Positions 31,244 through 42,399 of a DNA stretch of 64,000 bases are shown in pieces. How positions within the stretch are numbered: position 1 is the first letter of the stretch; each line of letters opens with the position of its first letter. Made by a program: the position numbers and the translations under genes. The notes under the pieces were generated by a model that had not been told where the DNA came from, searched no databases, and worked only from the letters and a program-made list of their open reading frames with translations. The stretch comes from Galeopsis tetrahit (lineage: Eukaryota > Streptophyta > Magnoliopsida > Lamiales > Lamiaceae). The DNA is taken from the NCBI GenBank assembly GCA_963675135.1, contig OY776122.1:14492881-14556880 (forward strand). Direction: 5' to 3'.

Positions 31244-32597
31244 AGTGTGCAATATTGCGGCTGGACCAAATTTAGAGAGAAGGGAGAGCTTCTCTCTCTA
31301 GAGAGTTGCTCCTCCCTTTGTCCACCGGCCTCCACCGTCGGTCCGTCGTTCACGTTGTCGTCATCATTTTTATCTCCTTTGCTGCTTTGTCTTTATTGTC
31401 CTTTCGCCTCAAATCTGTTGGTTTTCCGTTTCTCTCCGATCTCTTCTGTTATTTTAGTTTTTGCTAGATTTAAGTTGTAGATCTGCAGATTTGAGTTGTA
31501 GATTTATAGATCTAGTGTAGTTTATTTTCAGTTCTTGTTAGAGATCAACGTAGATCTTGTCCGTAACGGAGCCACAGTGATTGTTCGTGTATTTTTTCGT
31601 TGATCCTATTTTACTGCTTTAATAGGTAGTTTTGGTGTTTGCTTAGTTCTTGTTTTAGTTATTGTTGGTTGTCTCTGTTGCGCCTTGTGCCCGTCTTGTT
31701 TTCGTTATGGGGCTTTGTTGTGGTTGTGAGACTTTTTTTGATGGTTTGGCTCCTTAAGATAAACTCGAGAACCCTGGTGCTCTAGTACTTTTGGATCGGG
31801 TACTCGTGGAACTTTGTCTGTTTATTCTGTTTCCTATTCTTGATATGAGAACACCTTAGTGTGGGGTTGTCTCATTTAAAGATTGGAGACCTGGACACCT
31901 GTTAAGGCAAAGGAAAACTCGTCTTTCCTCTTCATGCGATTGGAGTGGACGACGATATCCGTTTGGTTTGAAGATCAAGATCTAAGGCTCGTAATTTGTA
32001 GGGCTGTCAAATCGTGCTATCGTGTCGTGTTTCGTGTCGACACGATAGTGACACGACACGATAAGGCCAAACACGAACACGACACGATAAAGATCTGTGT
32101 CGACACGACACGAACACGATAATTTTCGTGTCGACACGACACGACACGATAACAACACGATAATTTTCGTGTCGACGTGACACGACACGATAACGACACG
32201 TAACACGATAACAACACGATAACGACACGATAAGAAAATAAATCAATTTAAAATTGTATTAAATATATAAAAAATAATATATTTATATAAATATAAAAAA
32301 TTATCGTGTCATTATCGTGTTATTATCAGATGCGTGTCATTATCGCGTCGTGTCATATCAGGTAAATAACATGTTAACGGGTTGTTAACAGGTTAATGAG
32401 TTACCTGTTAATTTTATCGTGCTTAACGGGTTGACACGAACCTGACACGAACCCAACACGAACCCAATAAGGTCAAACACTAACCCGTAATTTTCGTGTC
32501 GGATTCGTATCGTGCTATCGTGTCGTGTCGAAAATTGCCACCCCTAGTAATTTGTAACTTTATTTTATGATCTTGTAAACCCTCCATCAAAAAAAAA
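31244..32597 (+). mobile_element. Non-autonomous poly(A)-tailed retroelement, copy 3, with nested hAT
   Basis: Flanked by the 15-bp direct repeat AAATCTGAAATTGTT (31229-31243 and 32598-32612) and ending in an A run. Without the nested hAT it is about 800 bp. It holds the hairpin GATCAACG/CGTTGATC (31543-31605) around AACGGAGCCACAGTGATTG and the downstream box TTGATATGAGAACACC (near 31839). No reverse-transcriptase frame. Confidence 0.78.
31999..32546. mobile_element. Non-autonomous hAT element rich in CACGACACGATA
   Basis: Begins TAGGGCTGTCAAATCGTGC and ends in the inverse of CTAGGGGTGGCAATTTTCG. Flanked by the 8-bp direct repeat GTAATTTG (31991-31998 and 32547-32554). Subterminal arrays of CACGACACGATAA and its inverse fill it. 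The 8-bp duplication and the TAGGG(G)TGGCAA end fit the hAT superfamily. Open frames inside come from the short repeat. Confidence 0.85.
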
Positions 32598-32658
32598 AAA
32601 TCTGAAATTGTTGCCGCAATAAAGATGACAATAAAAATTGGACCAAAATCGAAATTGT

Positions 32659-33373
32659 TGATTCATGTATTATGTAACACCAAAATACACAGCCGCAAGT
32701 ATACGGTGTATATCGTAGCGTGGCAAATACAAGGTCGATCCCACAAGGAGGTGTAGTGTAAAAGCGTAGTTTGTTGACTAAGTTCTAAATAGACGATGAT
32801 CGAAAGTTTTAAAGTGTTGATTACCCCTAATTATCTACCTAGTGTCACAAGTAAACAATAGAGAGTAATAAAGGAAATTCGATCAACTATGCTCATGCAA
32901 ATCACAAAAACGAAGAAAATATGAGTGAAGTTCAAATAAGAGAAGGTAGGTTTCAAGGTACATGCAATACTAATGAATCCATCTATGATTAACAATCTAC
33001 TCAAGTGGTGTTGTGCTTTTTCTATAAGATTGATCACAAAATAGTGAGTTAAAAGTCTTTTCATTCCAATTAACCCAAGAGAGATATAACACAACCTAAT
33101 ATCTACCTAAATTGCATCATAAAACTCAATTAAGCCTCTAATAAGATCATCACATATCTTCCTAATCATTGATCATCTTTCAACCTCTCAATAAAATCAG
33201 GTCAAATACTTGCAATCAATTAATCAAAAGAGATTTCTCAATCCAATTTCAATCAATTACAACCTTTCTCTTATTTTGACCAAAACCATCATATTCAATC
33301 CATAAATCAATGAAATCAACATCAAAATGAACTTCACATGTGCATAAAAAACGTGTAAATTCCACCCGAATCA
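32659..33373 (-). repeat. 3' LTR of the gypsy element, internally deleted
   Basis: Inverted ends TGATTC and GAATCA. Matches the two outer parts of the 5' LTR (41676-42270 and 52965-53072). The ~1.1 kb between them, including the palindrome array and TATA region, is absent (join near 33260). Confidence 0.88.
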
Positions 33374-33388
33374 AACCCCCCCAAACTT
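33374..33388 (-). promoter_or_regulatory. Polypurine tract
   Basis: On the minus strand AAGTTTGGGGGGGTT abuts the 3' LTR start TGATTCGGG. This is the expected primer for plus-strand synthesis. Confidence 0.85.
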
Positions 33389-35073
33389 AAAATGTTGTTT
33401 GTCCTCAAACAACTAAGCACTTAAAGCAATGAGGGTGGAATGATCACAGTGGAATATTCAATGCAAATCACACATGCAAAGTAAAGTGTGGTGAAGTCTC
33501 TTTCTCAAAGTGCTTTCTCAATGGTGGTAATAGGCTCATCATTGCAATTCACACTCATAGATCAAATAATGCACAAGTACACAACACATTGTGATGGGGA
33601 AACATAATCCAAATGCTCAAGTTCTCTAATCACATGATAAAATGTTTCTCTCAAACACACAAACAAATTGAGGATATGAATGCACTCAACAACCAAATTA
33701 TGTAATGCAATCACCATAAGCTTGCCCACATTCTACTTTCTACACCACTCAAGTGTTCAACAACGTGATCAATAGGGCTTAATCAATGATGTAACATTGG
33801 CTCTTTGGACAAGGTAGGATGAATTTGAGAATTGTGACTCTTCTAGTGGAGGACAAAGCTTGTTGTTTTACAATTTGTGCTTTCATTTTCATAGCTTACA
33901 AACTCCATCCTCACTTTTCCTTTTCTTTTCTTTTTCAAGCATTCATCACCTCATCTTTTTTAACCAAATTTCTTTATTTTCAAGATCTTGGGGATCTCTT
34001 GTCCCTCTTTTCTTTTTCATTGATTTTTCTTTTCAACTCCTTCTAATTTCTCCTTAAACCAAAGATATTTAAGCACATGCTTTTCCACTTTGTCTTTTAT
34101 CCCCCACTAGATGTAGGTATCAAAGGCTCTAAAAGGCTAAGTGGTTAACATTGTAGTTTGCCAAGAAAATGAGGAATTAGGCTCAAAGGGGCTAACTATG
34201 GATAATTGCTTCAGTTTTTTTTTTTTTGGACAATTTGGCTAAGTGACTCTACAAAACGAAAGATGGCCTATATCATATCACAAAATCTTACACAATCATG
34301 CTTTCAACAAGAACACGAGCAAGTTCTAGAATCACTAGCAATAACCTAATTCACTCGTAAATGAACTAAACCGGATTAAAGTTCGATTTAGGGCTCAAAT
34401 TTCACCGATTTATTCAATAGAACTTTCACATTCATCAAATGTCCCCAAACAACAACACATCATGCATTCATGTCATCAAAGATCAACAAATATGAACACA
34501 ACATGATACTACTATACATCACCAATCATGCATACATTCAAAGCAAATAAATATCACTACAACTACTCACTATGAATTCCAAAAATTATCCATGCTCACA
34601 TTTCACCATAAGTCCACTACCCAACACATAATCAAAACCACTCAAACAATATAATCATATGAAAGCTAAGTGTGCGCCGGTACAAAATGCAACACAAATG
34701 AAATGACAAAACGATGCAAGGGATAACAACTTAGTAAAAAAAATAAAAGAAAAAAAAAACTCTCCCAAACTTAGAATTTTACTATTTAAACATTCTAAGT
34801 TTGGGGCTACAAGTTGTTACCTCCCTCCTTGCACATCCAATGCTTTTCAAAGATCACCATTGCACCACTTGCTTCTTTTTTACAAAGTTGGTTTTTGCTT
34901 TCTTCTTCATTCTCCAAAAAAATATATCCAAAATGTTCCTCATCCATACCTACAAAAGAGAATAAGCTATCAAAACTACTAAAGCAATAAAAACATGAAA
35001 GCAATAAAACCTTGGGTTGCCTCCCAAGAAGCGCTATTTTTAACGTCCTATGCCGAACGGTTTCTTTCTACTT
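33389..35073 (-). other. Gypsy region between integrase remnant and 3' LTR
   Basis: About 1.7 kb without an open frame. In Athila elements an envelope-like frame can lie here; I see no trace of one. A long A/T and CA-rich untranslated stretch with GAGGACAAACAAC near the polypurine tract. Confidence 0.6.
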
Positions 35074-35325
35074 TCAAGCCTCGTCCAAGTGAAGCGACTC
35101 CACCATTCGAAGTTGCTCATTTCCAAAATAGTGCTTCACTCTTTGACCATTCACCACAAAAGTTGCTCCATCTTTACCAACAAGCTCCACATTTCCCATG
35201 GGCGTCACATTCCTTATCACAAAGGATCCCGACCACTTTGACTTCAACTTGTCCGAAAATAGTCTCAACCTCGAGTTGAACAACAAAACTTGTTCTTCCA
35301 CTTGGAACTCCCTCCTCTCAATCAT
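35074..35325 (-). pseudogene. Integrase C-terminal remnant
   Basis: Frame with REFQVEEQVLLFNSRLRLF, KLKSKWSGSFVIRNV and VNGQRVKHYFG, the usual end of a gypsy integrase. The catalytic core with its zinc finger and D,D35E residues is missing: the frame is preceded directly by the end of the RNase H region at 35329, so roughly 1 kb has been deleted. Confidence 0.85.
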
Positions 35326-35328
35326 GTC

Positions 35329-35904
35329 TTAACACCATCTAAAAAGGAATGAGTCCTCCCAAACATAGAACTTGACATCATGGTAAAACTTCTTCTTTTG
35401 ATGGAATGAGAGATTTGGTGGATGTGTTCCGGTGGCTATGTAATTCACAAAGTCGGCAAACCATGGACATGTTTCTTTGATAGCAAGAATTTGCTCATCG
35501 GGAAACCACTCCTTGATAGGGACTTGGACATCTTTTTCTTCCACATTCTCAAGTCTTGAGAGATGATCTGCCACCACATTCTCACACCCTTTTCTATCTC
35601 TAATCTCCACATTAAATTCTTGCAATAAGAGCACCCACCGTATCAACCTCGGTTTAACCTCTTTCTTCTCAATCAAATACTTGAGAGTCGTGTGATCCGT
35701 GTAAACTATGGTCTTAGCTCCCACCAAATATGCTCTAAACTTATCAAAGTTATAGATCACAGCTAGCATCTCCTTTTCCGTTGTGGTGTAATTCTTTTGA
35801 GCCGGATTCAAGGTCTTGCTTGCATAATAAATCACACGGAAGAACTTGTCTCTCTTTTGACCCAAAGCTACTCCAACGGCATAATCACTAGCATCACAGA
35901 TGAC
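35329..35904 (-). pseudogene. Gypsy RNase H and linker
   Basis: Contains YYASKTLNPAQKNYTTTEKE, VYTDHTTLKYLIEKK and ENVVADHLSRLE, the usual RNase H motifs that follow gypsy RT. Ends in DSFLFRWC at the deletion joint with the integrase tail. A stop near 35905 separates it from RT. Confidence 0.88.
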
Positions 35905-37148
35905 CTAAAAAGGTTGACTCCAATCGGGTGTCACCAACACGGGAGCTTTGATCAAAGCCTCCTTCAATATCTCAAATGACTTCACACACTCTTCACTAAA
36001 AATGAAAGTGGCACCTTTCTCTAACAATGAACACATGGGCTTGGCTATCTTCGAGAAATCCTTGATAAATCTCCTATAAAATCCGTCATGCACAAGGAAA
36101 CTTCTCACCGCCTTCTCATTGGTTGGTGGAGGTAACTTCTCAATTGCCACAATTTTTGCTCTATCCACCTCAAGTCCCTTAGCTGAGACCTTGTACCCAA
36201 ACACAATTCCTTCATTCACCATGAAGTGGCACTTCTCCCAATTGAGCACTAAGTTAGTATCTAGACATCTTTGCAAAACAAAAGAGAGGTTACGCAGACA
36301 AGTATCAAAAGAATAACCAAATACGAAAAAGTCATCCATAAACACCTCCATTATGTTTTCAATCATGCCATGAAATATAGTCATCATACATCTTTGAAAG
36401 GTGGCGGGGGCATTACACAATCCAAATTGTATTCTCCTAAAAGCAAAAGTACCATAAGGGCAAGTAAAAGTTGATTTCTCTTGGTCCTTAGGATCAATAA
36501 AAATTTGATTATATCCTGAGTAACCATCAAGAAAACAATAATACTCGTATCCCGCTATCCTATCTAACATTTGATCAATAAAAGGCAAAGGGAAGTGATC
36601 TTTCCTAGTGGCATTGTTCAACATGCGATAATCAATGCATACTCTCCACCCCACAATGGTCTTAGTAGCAATTGCTTCTAAGGCTTCAGTTGTAACAATA
36701 GTCATGCCCCCACTTCTTAGGTACCACTTGTGTTGGACTCACTATCGCTAATGGTAAAAATTATGTCATTATCTAACCACTTCAACACTTCTTTTCTAGC
36801 TACCTCTTGCATGATGGGATTCAATCTTCTTTGACCTTGGGCTTTAGGCTTAATAGACTCATTTAGTCTAATTTTATGCATGCAAATGTGAGCCGGTATA
36901 CCCTTCAAATCCGAAATATCCCAACCAATAACCGACTTATAAGTTCTAAGCACCCTAAACAATTTTTCTAACTCAATATCATGCAAGTGCGAAGAAACTA
37001 TAACCTGAAAGAGGTCACCTTGTTCGAGATATGCATATCTCAAGTGATCCGAAAGTGGTTTCAAGTCTAGTTTCCTCCCTTTCTCTTGAGCTTTCGGTTC
37101 TTCCTTAGCCCCATCCGTTGGTGCCTCCAACGAGAAACATGAGGGCAA
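35905..37148 (-). pseudogene. Gypsy reverse transcriptase, frameshifted
   Basis: The upstream frame (36717-37148) has LEQGDLFQVIVSSHL and IGWDISDLKGI; the downstream frame (35905-36705) has GWRVCIDYRMLNNATRKDHF, DGYSGYNQI, GLCNAPATFQRCM and the catalytic FMDD (YMDD-type). The two are joined by a frame change near 36705-36717. Motif wording matches the Athila branch. Not functional as it stands. Confidence 0.88.
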
Positions 37149-38306
37149 AGTGTCAAGATTTTAGTTAGGAAATCCTTGACACTCTTCAAGTAAACCCCCC
37201 CTCCCCCCCCCCCCAAACTTGGTTTCTCGTCGTATCTCCATGAATTTCTCCTCATTCTTGATTGGAAGCTCCTATAAAACATCAAGAGAACACATATATT
37301 CAAACAAATCTACATCATTAAGCTCATCAAAGTTAAAATCAAAAGGAGCAAGAGAGGGTGAAGTGATAAAGTTTCTTATGCAAAAGTCAAGTGGGTCTTT
37401 TGAGTTGTTTTTTTCCATGTGCATATCCGCACAAGCTTGCACACTATTGATCATGTTGCACCCGAAACTCTCATCCTCGTCATCTCGATACTTGATAGCT
37501 TTGTAAATATTGAACAAGATTTTCTCATTGTTCACTTGAAGCTCCAACTCCCCTTTCCTCACATTTATGATAGCCCCTCCGGTTGCCAAAAATGGTCTTC
37601 CCAAGATCAACGGGATATACTTGTCCTCCTCCATATCCAAAACTACAAAGTTTACCGGAAAGATAAACTTGTCGACTTTGACCAATACATCCTCTACTAT
37701 ACCCAAAGGGTATGTCATAGATCTATCCGCTAATTAGAGGCTCATCGTAGTCGGTGTGAGCTTTCCCAAACCAAGGGTCTTAAAGATGGATAGAGACATA
37801 AGATTTATACTAGCTCCCAAATCACATAAAGCTCTAAATGTACCTCCATCTCCAATGACGCATGGCAAAGTGAAGGATCCGGGGTCTCTAAGATTTGGAG
37901 GTAACTTAGCTTGAATTATGGAGCTACACTCTTCGGTTAAGTGCACCGTCTCATACTCCACCATCTTCCTCTTGTTTGACATAATTTCTTTCAAAAACTT
38001 GAAATAATGGGGCATTTGTTCAAGAGCTTCGCCAAAGGGGATATTGATGTGGATCTTCTTGAACATCTCCACAAACTTAGCGAATTTATTATCCAAACCC
38101 TCCTTCTTCAACCTTTGAGGATATGGGAGAGGCACTACATTCTTGCCTTTGTCTTGTGGAGGGATTACCTCCTCATTGTTCTTCTCCCCTTCTTTCTCCT
38201 CTTCCCCTCTTGCCTCTTTTTCTTCCCTCACTAGCTCTTCTTGCTTTTCTTTCTCCTGGCCTTCTCCTTTGTCAACACTCTCGGGTGTCATTACCACTTT
38301 CTCCTC
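37149..38306 (-). pseudogene. Gypsy protease and linker region
   Basis: Frame 37734-38297 ends in an aspartic protease core, CDLGASINLMSLSIFKTLG (DLGA instead of the usual D-T/S-GA). It continues after a stop (near 37734) as frame 37272-37718 with PLILGRPFLATGGAIINV, the protease flap and C-terminal motif. A Glu/Lys-rich linker precedes the protease. A poly-C tract lies at 37194-37213. Stops at 37734-37736 and near 38304 look like C-to-T changes. Confidence 0.83.
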
Positions 38307-38814
38307 TTATGGCATATTGGGCCCTTCGTAGCTTGTCACACTTCTTAGTTTTATGGCCTTGCATTGCTCTTTGGGATTGAGCTCCGTGTTAGAGGGGAAT
38401 TGCCCCGGAGTGTGTTGACTTCCAACGATATTGGAAAGTTGGCCCATTTGCTTCTCCATGGTTTTCATATTATTTGCCACATTCTTGATCATTTCCCCTT
38501 GTTCATCAAGTTTTTGCCATGTCTTTGCCATGTAATTCTTTGTCTCTCCCATGAATGTACCAAACATATCTTCCAAAGATGGCTTTGATGAAGGTTCAAT
38601 GATCATCCCATCTCTCACGTTGAAATTTGATGGTGGTTGAATAACATTCCTTGGGTTGGCATAGGAAAAGTTCTCATGTTGCCTCAAACCGGGGTGATAT
38701 TGGTTCAGATTAGGAGGATTCTCACGGTTTTGCCTTTCGTTCCAACCTCTTTCTCTAAAATTCCGGTCTCTTTGGTTGTTCATATAGTGAGCCTCTTCGT
38801 ATTGATCATCACTT
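38307..38814 (-). pseudogene. Gypsy gag, C-terminal part
   Basis: Asn- and Gln-rich nucleocapsid-type sequence (RDRNFRERGWNERQNRENPP; METMEKQMGQLSNIVG-like coil near the end). It continues the gag frame of 40465-41496; the two are separated only by the solo LTR, whose GGCTC duplication is the join. Confidence 0.8.
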
Positions 38815-39116
38815 GGCTCTGATTCGGGTGGAATTTACGCGTTTTAGGGGCACATGTGAAGTGTATTTTGATATGTATTTCATTGAATTATGCATGGAAT
38901 ATGGTTGTTTAAGCCGAAATGAGAGAAAGGTTGTGTTTTGTTGATTTTGTAGGTAAAACGATGGAATTTGGAGCAAAACACATACCACGAGTGATCGCAC
39001 CGGAAAGAGGAGTGCACGGTTGGATTTGTCTCGAAAAACGGAGTGAATTAGCCAAAGGAATCGAGTAAATCCGACACCCGAGGCGAAAGTTATGCATGAA
39101 ACGAGAAGAGGAGGCA

Positions 39117-39388
39117 ACTCGGCCGAGTGAGGTTACTCGGCCGAATCTGCAACTTTGGCCTCTACTGCTCACTCGGCCGAGTTAGCTTACTCGGCCGAGT
39201 AAGGTGGAATGCGTAGCCCCTGAATTGGACATCACTCGGCCGAGTAACCTTACTCGGCCGAATCTGCGAGTTCCACATTTTCTGCGCACTCGGCCGAGTG
39301 ATCCCAACTCGGCCGAGTCTCGGCTGGAAGAAGTCGCAACCCGCTTTTTAAGTGTTCCACTCGGCCGAGTGACCCCAACTCGGCCGAG
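39117..39388. repeat. Five paired 12-bp palindromes in the LTR U3 region
   Basis: ACTCGGCCGAGT, or ACTCGGCCGAA with one arm changed, occurs ten times as five pairs. Pairs begin near 39117, 39172, 39232, 39289 and 39359; the two members of each pair are about 17 bp apart. The array ends about 90 bp upstream of the TATA box, where LTR enhancers lie. Confidence 0.85.
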
Positions 39389-39473
39389 TAACCCCATTTT
39401 CGGTGCCAAACTTGTATTTTCGCCATTTTTGAGGGATCAACTTGCAAATATGTCATCCAAACCCTTCCCCAAC

Positions 39474-39483
39474 ACTATATAAG
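39474..39483 (+). promoter_or_regulatory. LTR TATA box (solo LTR)
   Basis: CACTATATAAGGCCCC is a strong plant core promoter sequence in the expected place in the LTR. Transcription would begin about 30 bp downstream. Confidence 0.6.
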
Positions 39484-40464
39484 GCCCCTTTCTTGAAATC
39501 CAAGACATTCTCCCCCAATCCACACATAGTTACACATACTTGGAGGTGTTTTGGCCATAACTTCTTCATCTCTTCATCAAATCAAGGAAGAAAGGATGCA
39601 ATAGCTCCCAAATTCCATTCCTCACCACATTCTAGACTAAGCTTTCTCTTTCTTTTCCTTTTTATTTAGTTATTTCATTTGGATTTTGTAATTTGATTAT
39701 GTTAGTAGTTAGCTAAACAATTTGTGGTTCTAAGGCATTGTAAGACTTGGATTGATGTTTATGAGTAATTTCTTGCTTTAATTGGTGTTTGTTTCTTATT
39801 TGCATGTTTAATTATCCATTGTCAAGCATGTTGTTATTGGCCATGATGATTTGCTTATCTATTGTTAATTGGAGTAAGATCGAGAGATTTATTTCATTTA
39901 ATCGTATGCAAGCATGCAACCCGATATTATTATGAGCTCGAGAGAGGATTAATTATCGGAGAGGGAATCGAATGGTCTTAGGAGCTCTTTTAGGCGGTGT
40001 AATGTTTGTGAGGTAGAAATACGAGCCTATGTTGCATTGCGCCTTTGGTTAATTAGATCGAGAGATTAATTAATTCTTCTTGTGTGATCACCCTATATGA
40101 GATAAACTTAATGGCCGTCTAAACGAGATAACATTCATAAACGGACATCTAAGTGTTACAATCGCCTTGGAACCCACTTTCTTTCTTTGAGTTACATCCG
40201 TTTCACTTTCGTTTTACTTATTTGCTTGGTATTTGATCGATTTCGTCTTTGCTCTTTATTACTTATTTGTGACACTTGTTAGGTAATTTTAGAGTAAATC
40301 ATCATATTCAAATTATCGATCACGTCTATTTAGAACTCGACTAGCAAACTACCCTTTTACGCTTAACCTTCTCGTGGGATCGACCTCGTGCTTATCACGC
40401 TACAATAGACGACGTACACTTGCGGTTGTTTATTTTAGTGTTGTATAACACATGTATTAGGCTC

Positions 40465-41496
40465 CATTAATGCTTTGGCCGTCATTAGAGAAGTCAACTT
40501 ATCCATTTTGTTGGATAAAGTTGCAAAATATTCCCATTCTTGAGTTGAAGCAACTTTTCGGTTTTGTCTTCTCTCGGATGGCCATTGATTCCCGTTTTTT
40601 GCCATCTTTTACAAGAGAACATATCCTTCCTCCGTCGTCTTCCCCAATAACGATCCTCCACCCGCCGAAGCATCCACCATTCCTCTCGTTCGGTGGTCCA
40701 TTCCATTGTAGAAGTAGCATATGAGTTGGTCTCTTGAGAAACCATGTTGTGGGCAACTTCTAATCAAGTCCTTGAAACGCTCTCATGCTTCGGCTAGGGA
40801 CTCATCATCATCTTGCCTAAATGAAGATATTTCCCCTCGGATTTGGATGGTCTTGCTCGGAGGGAAACACTTCATCAAGAATGCATCAACCAAGTCATTC
40901 CAATTTTCGATGGTCCTCAAATCAAGGGAGAGATACCATTGCTTAGATCGGTCTCGGAGGGAGAAAGAGAATAGTTGCAACCGGATGTAGTCTTGTGGAA
41001 CTCGATTGATCTTAACCGTTCCACTTATCTCGAGGAATTGAGACAAGTGGAGGTTAGGATCCTCCTTGAAAAGTCCTCCAAATTGATTGTTTTGCACCAT
41101 AACAATCAAAGCCGGTTTGAGGTCGAAATTGTGAGCATCCACGGGTTCTCGACCCAATCCTCCATATGGCCTTAGAATCGAGCGGAAATGATCCCTCAAA
41201 ACTCGGTGTGGGTTATTCTCCTCATTCTCAATCGGATTTTCTCTAACCCTCCAGTGAAGGTTATCTCCCACGGCCCTTTGTTGTCGGTTTCCACCATTTC
41301 CATTCGGCTCCTCAAATCCATCTACCCCTTGATTCCCTACTTCTTCCTCAACCTCCTCTACAATTGATTTCTCTCTTCTATTCATCTCTTCCAACTCAAC
41401 TCTTCTTCTCTCGGCATTTCTTCTTCGACAATTAGCTTCAATCTCCGGGTCTAAGGGTAAAATTTCTTGATGGTTCCTCCTAGATCGCGTTATCAT
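40465..41496 (-). pseudogene. Gypsy gag, N-terminal part
   Basis: Starts MITRSRRNHQ at 41496. It contains the retrotransposon-gag core (RLQLFSFSLRDRSKQWYLSL, IENWNDLVDAFLMKCFPPSK, SFRQDDDESLAEA), then a TGA at 40783-40785 where the family has Trp before ERFKDL, after which the frame stays readable to the solo LTR joint. The leader to the primer site is 41497-41651. Confidence 0.87.
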
Positions 41497-41651
41497 AAGC
41501 CATGTCTATCAATTGTTCAAAAGAGAGTGAGAATTGCAAGTAAGATGAGAAATAACAAACACAAATTTTTTTGGGACTTTTGAAAATAAGGAAAGCAAAT
41601 AAAGTGTCTAGACCAAAACTCTATCAACCAACACTCTAGAACTACAAAACC

Positions 41652-41669
41652 TCCCCGGCAACGGCGCCA
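41652..41669 (-). promoter_or_regulatory. Primer-binding site, tRNA-Asp type
   Basis: On the minus strand TGGCGCCGTTGCCGGGGA, complementary to the 3' end of plant tRNA-Asp. It lies 6 bp from the inner end of the 5' LTR (41676). This sets the element's orientation and supports the Athila/Tat placement. Confidence 0.9.
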
Positions 41670-41675
41670 TAAACT

Positions 41676-42366
41676 TGATTCATGTATTATGTAACACCAA
41701 AATACACAACCGCAAGTATACAATGTATATCGTAGCGTGACAAATACAAGGTCGATCCCACAATGAGGTGTAGTGTAAAAGCGTAGTTTGTTGACTAAGT
41801 TCTAAATAGACGATGATCGAAAGTTTTAAAGTGTTGATTACCCCTAATTATCTACCTAGTGTCACAAGTAAACAATAGAGAGTAATAAAGGAAATTCGAT
41901 CAACTATGCTCATGCAAATCACAAAAACGAAGAAAATATGAGTGAAGTTCAAATAAGAGAAGGTATGTTCCAAGGCACATGCAATACTAATGAATCCATC
42001 TATGATTAACAATCTACTCAAGTGGTGTTGTGCTTTTTCTATAAGATTGATCACAAAATAGTTAGTTAAAAGTCTTTTCAATCCAATTAACCCAAGAGAG
42101 ATATAACACAACCTACTATCTCTACCTAAATTGCATCATAAAACCCAATTAAACCCCTAAGATCATCACACATCTTCATAATCATTGATCATCTTTCAAT
42201 CTCTCAATAAAATTAGGTCAAATACTTGCAATCAATTAATCAAAAGAGATTTCTCAATCCAATTTCAATCAATTAAGATTAACATATCACTATTGTACAC
42301 TAATGACATGTTTTGCAATTAAAATCAAGCATTCAAATAGAATTAAGCCACACAAACACCAATTAA
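41676..42366 (-). repeat. 5' LTR, inner part
   Basis: Almost the same as 32659-33260 of the 3' LTR. Interrupted at 42367 by the CACTA element (TAA at 42364-42366). Confidence 0.9.
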
Positions 42367-42399
42367 CACTACAGGAAATTTGAGAAATCGCTACGACAA

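Larger units (their letters stand above)
38820..40459 (+). mobile_element. Solo LTR of a related gypsy element, inserted in gag
   Basis: 1640 bp beginning TGATTCGGGTGGAATTTACG, alike to the host element's own LTR but in the opposite orientation, and ending ATAACACATGTATTA. Flanked by GGCTC (38815-38819 and 40460-40464). No internal domain, so it arose by LTR-LTR recombination. It has its own array of ACTCGGCCGAGT palindromes and a TATA box. Confidence 0.87.

Noticed and set aside
31982..32246. Several overlapping minus-strand frames rich in Ser, Cys and Arg
   Set aside because: All arise from the CACGACACGATA short repeats in the hAT element.
33389..35073. An envelope-like gene of the gypsy element
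   Set aside because: No frame longer than chance and no membrane-protein pattern that I could see.
39117..39388. Regularly spaced palindromes resembling a CRISPR array
   Set aside because: Spacing is in close pairs, spacers are similar to one another, no cas genes, and the setting is a plant LTR.
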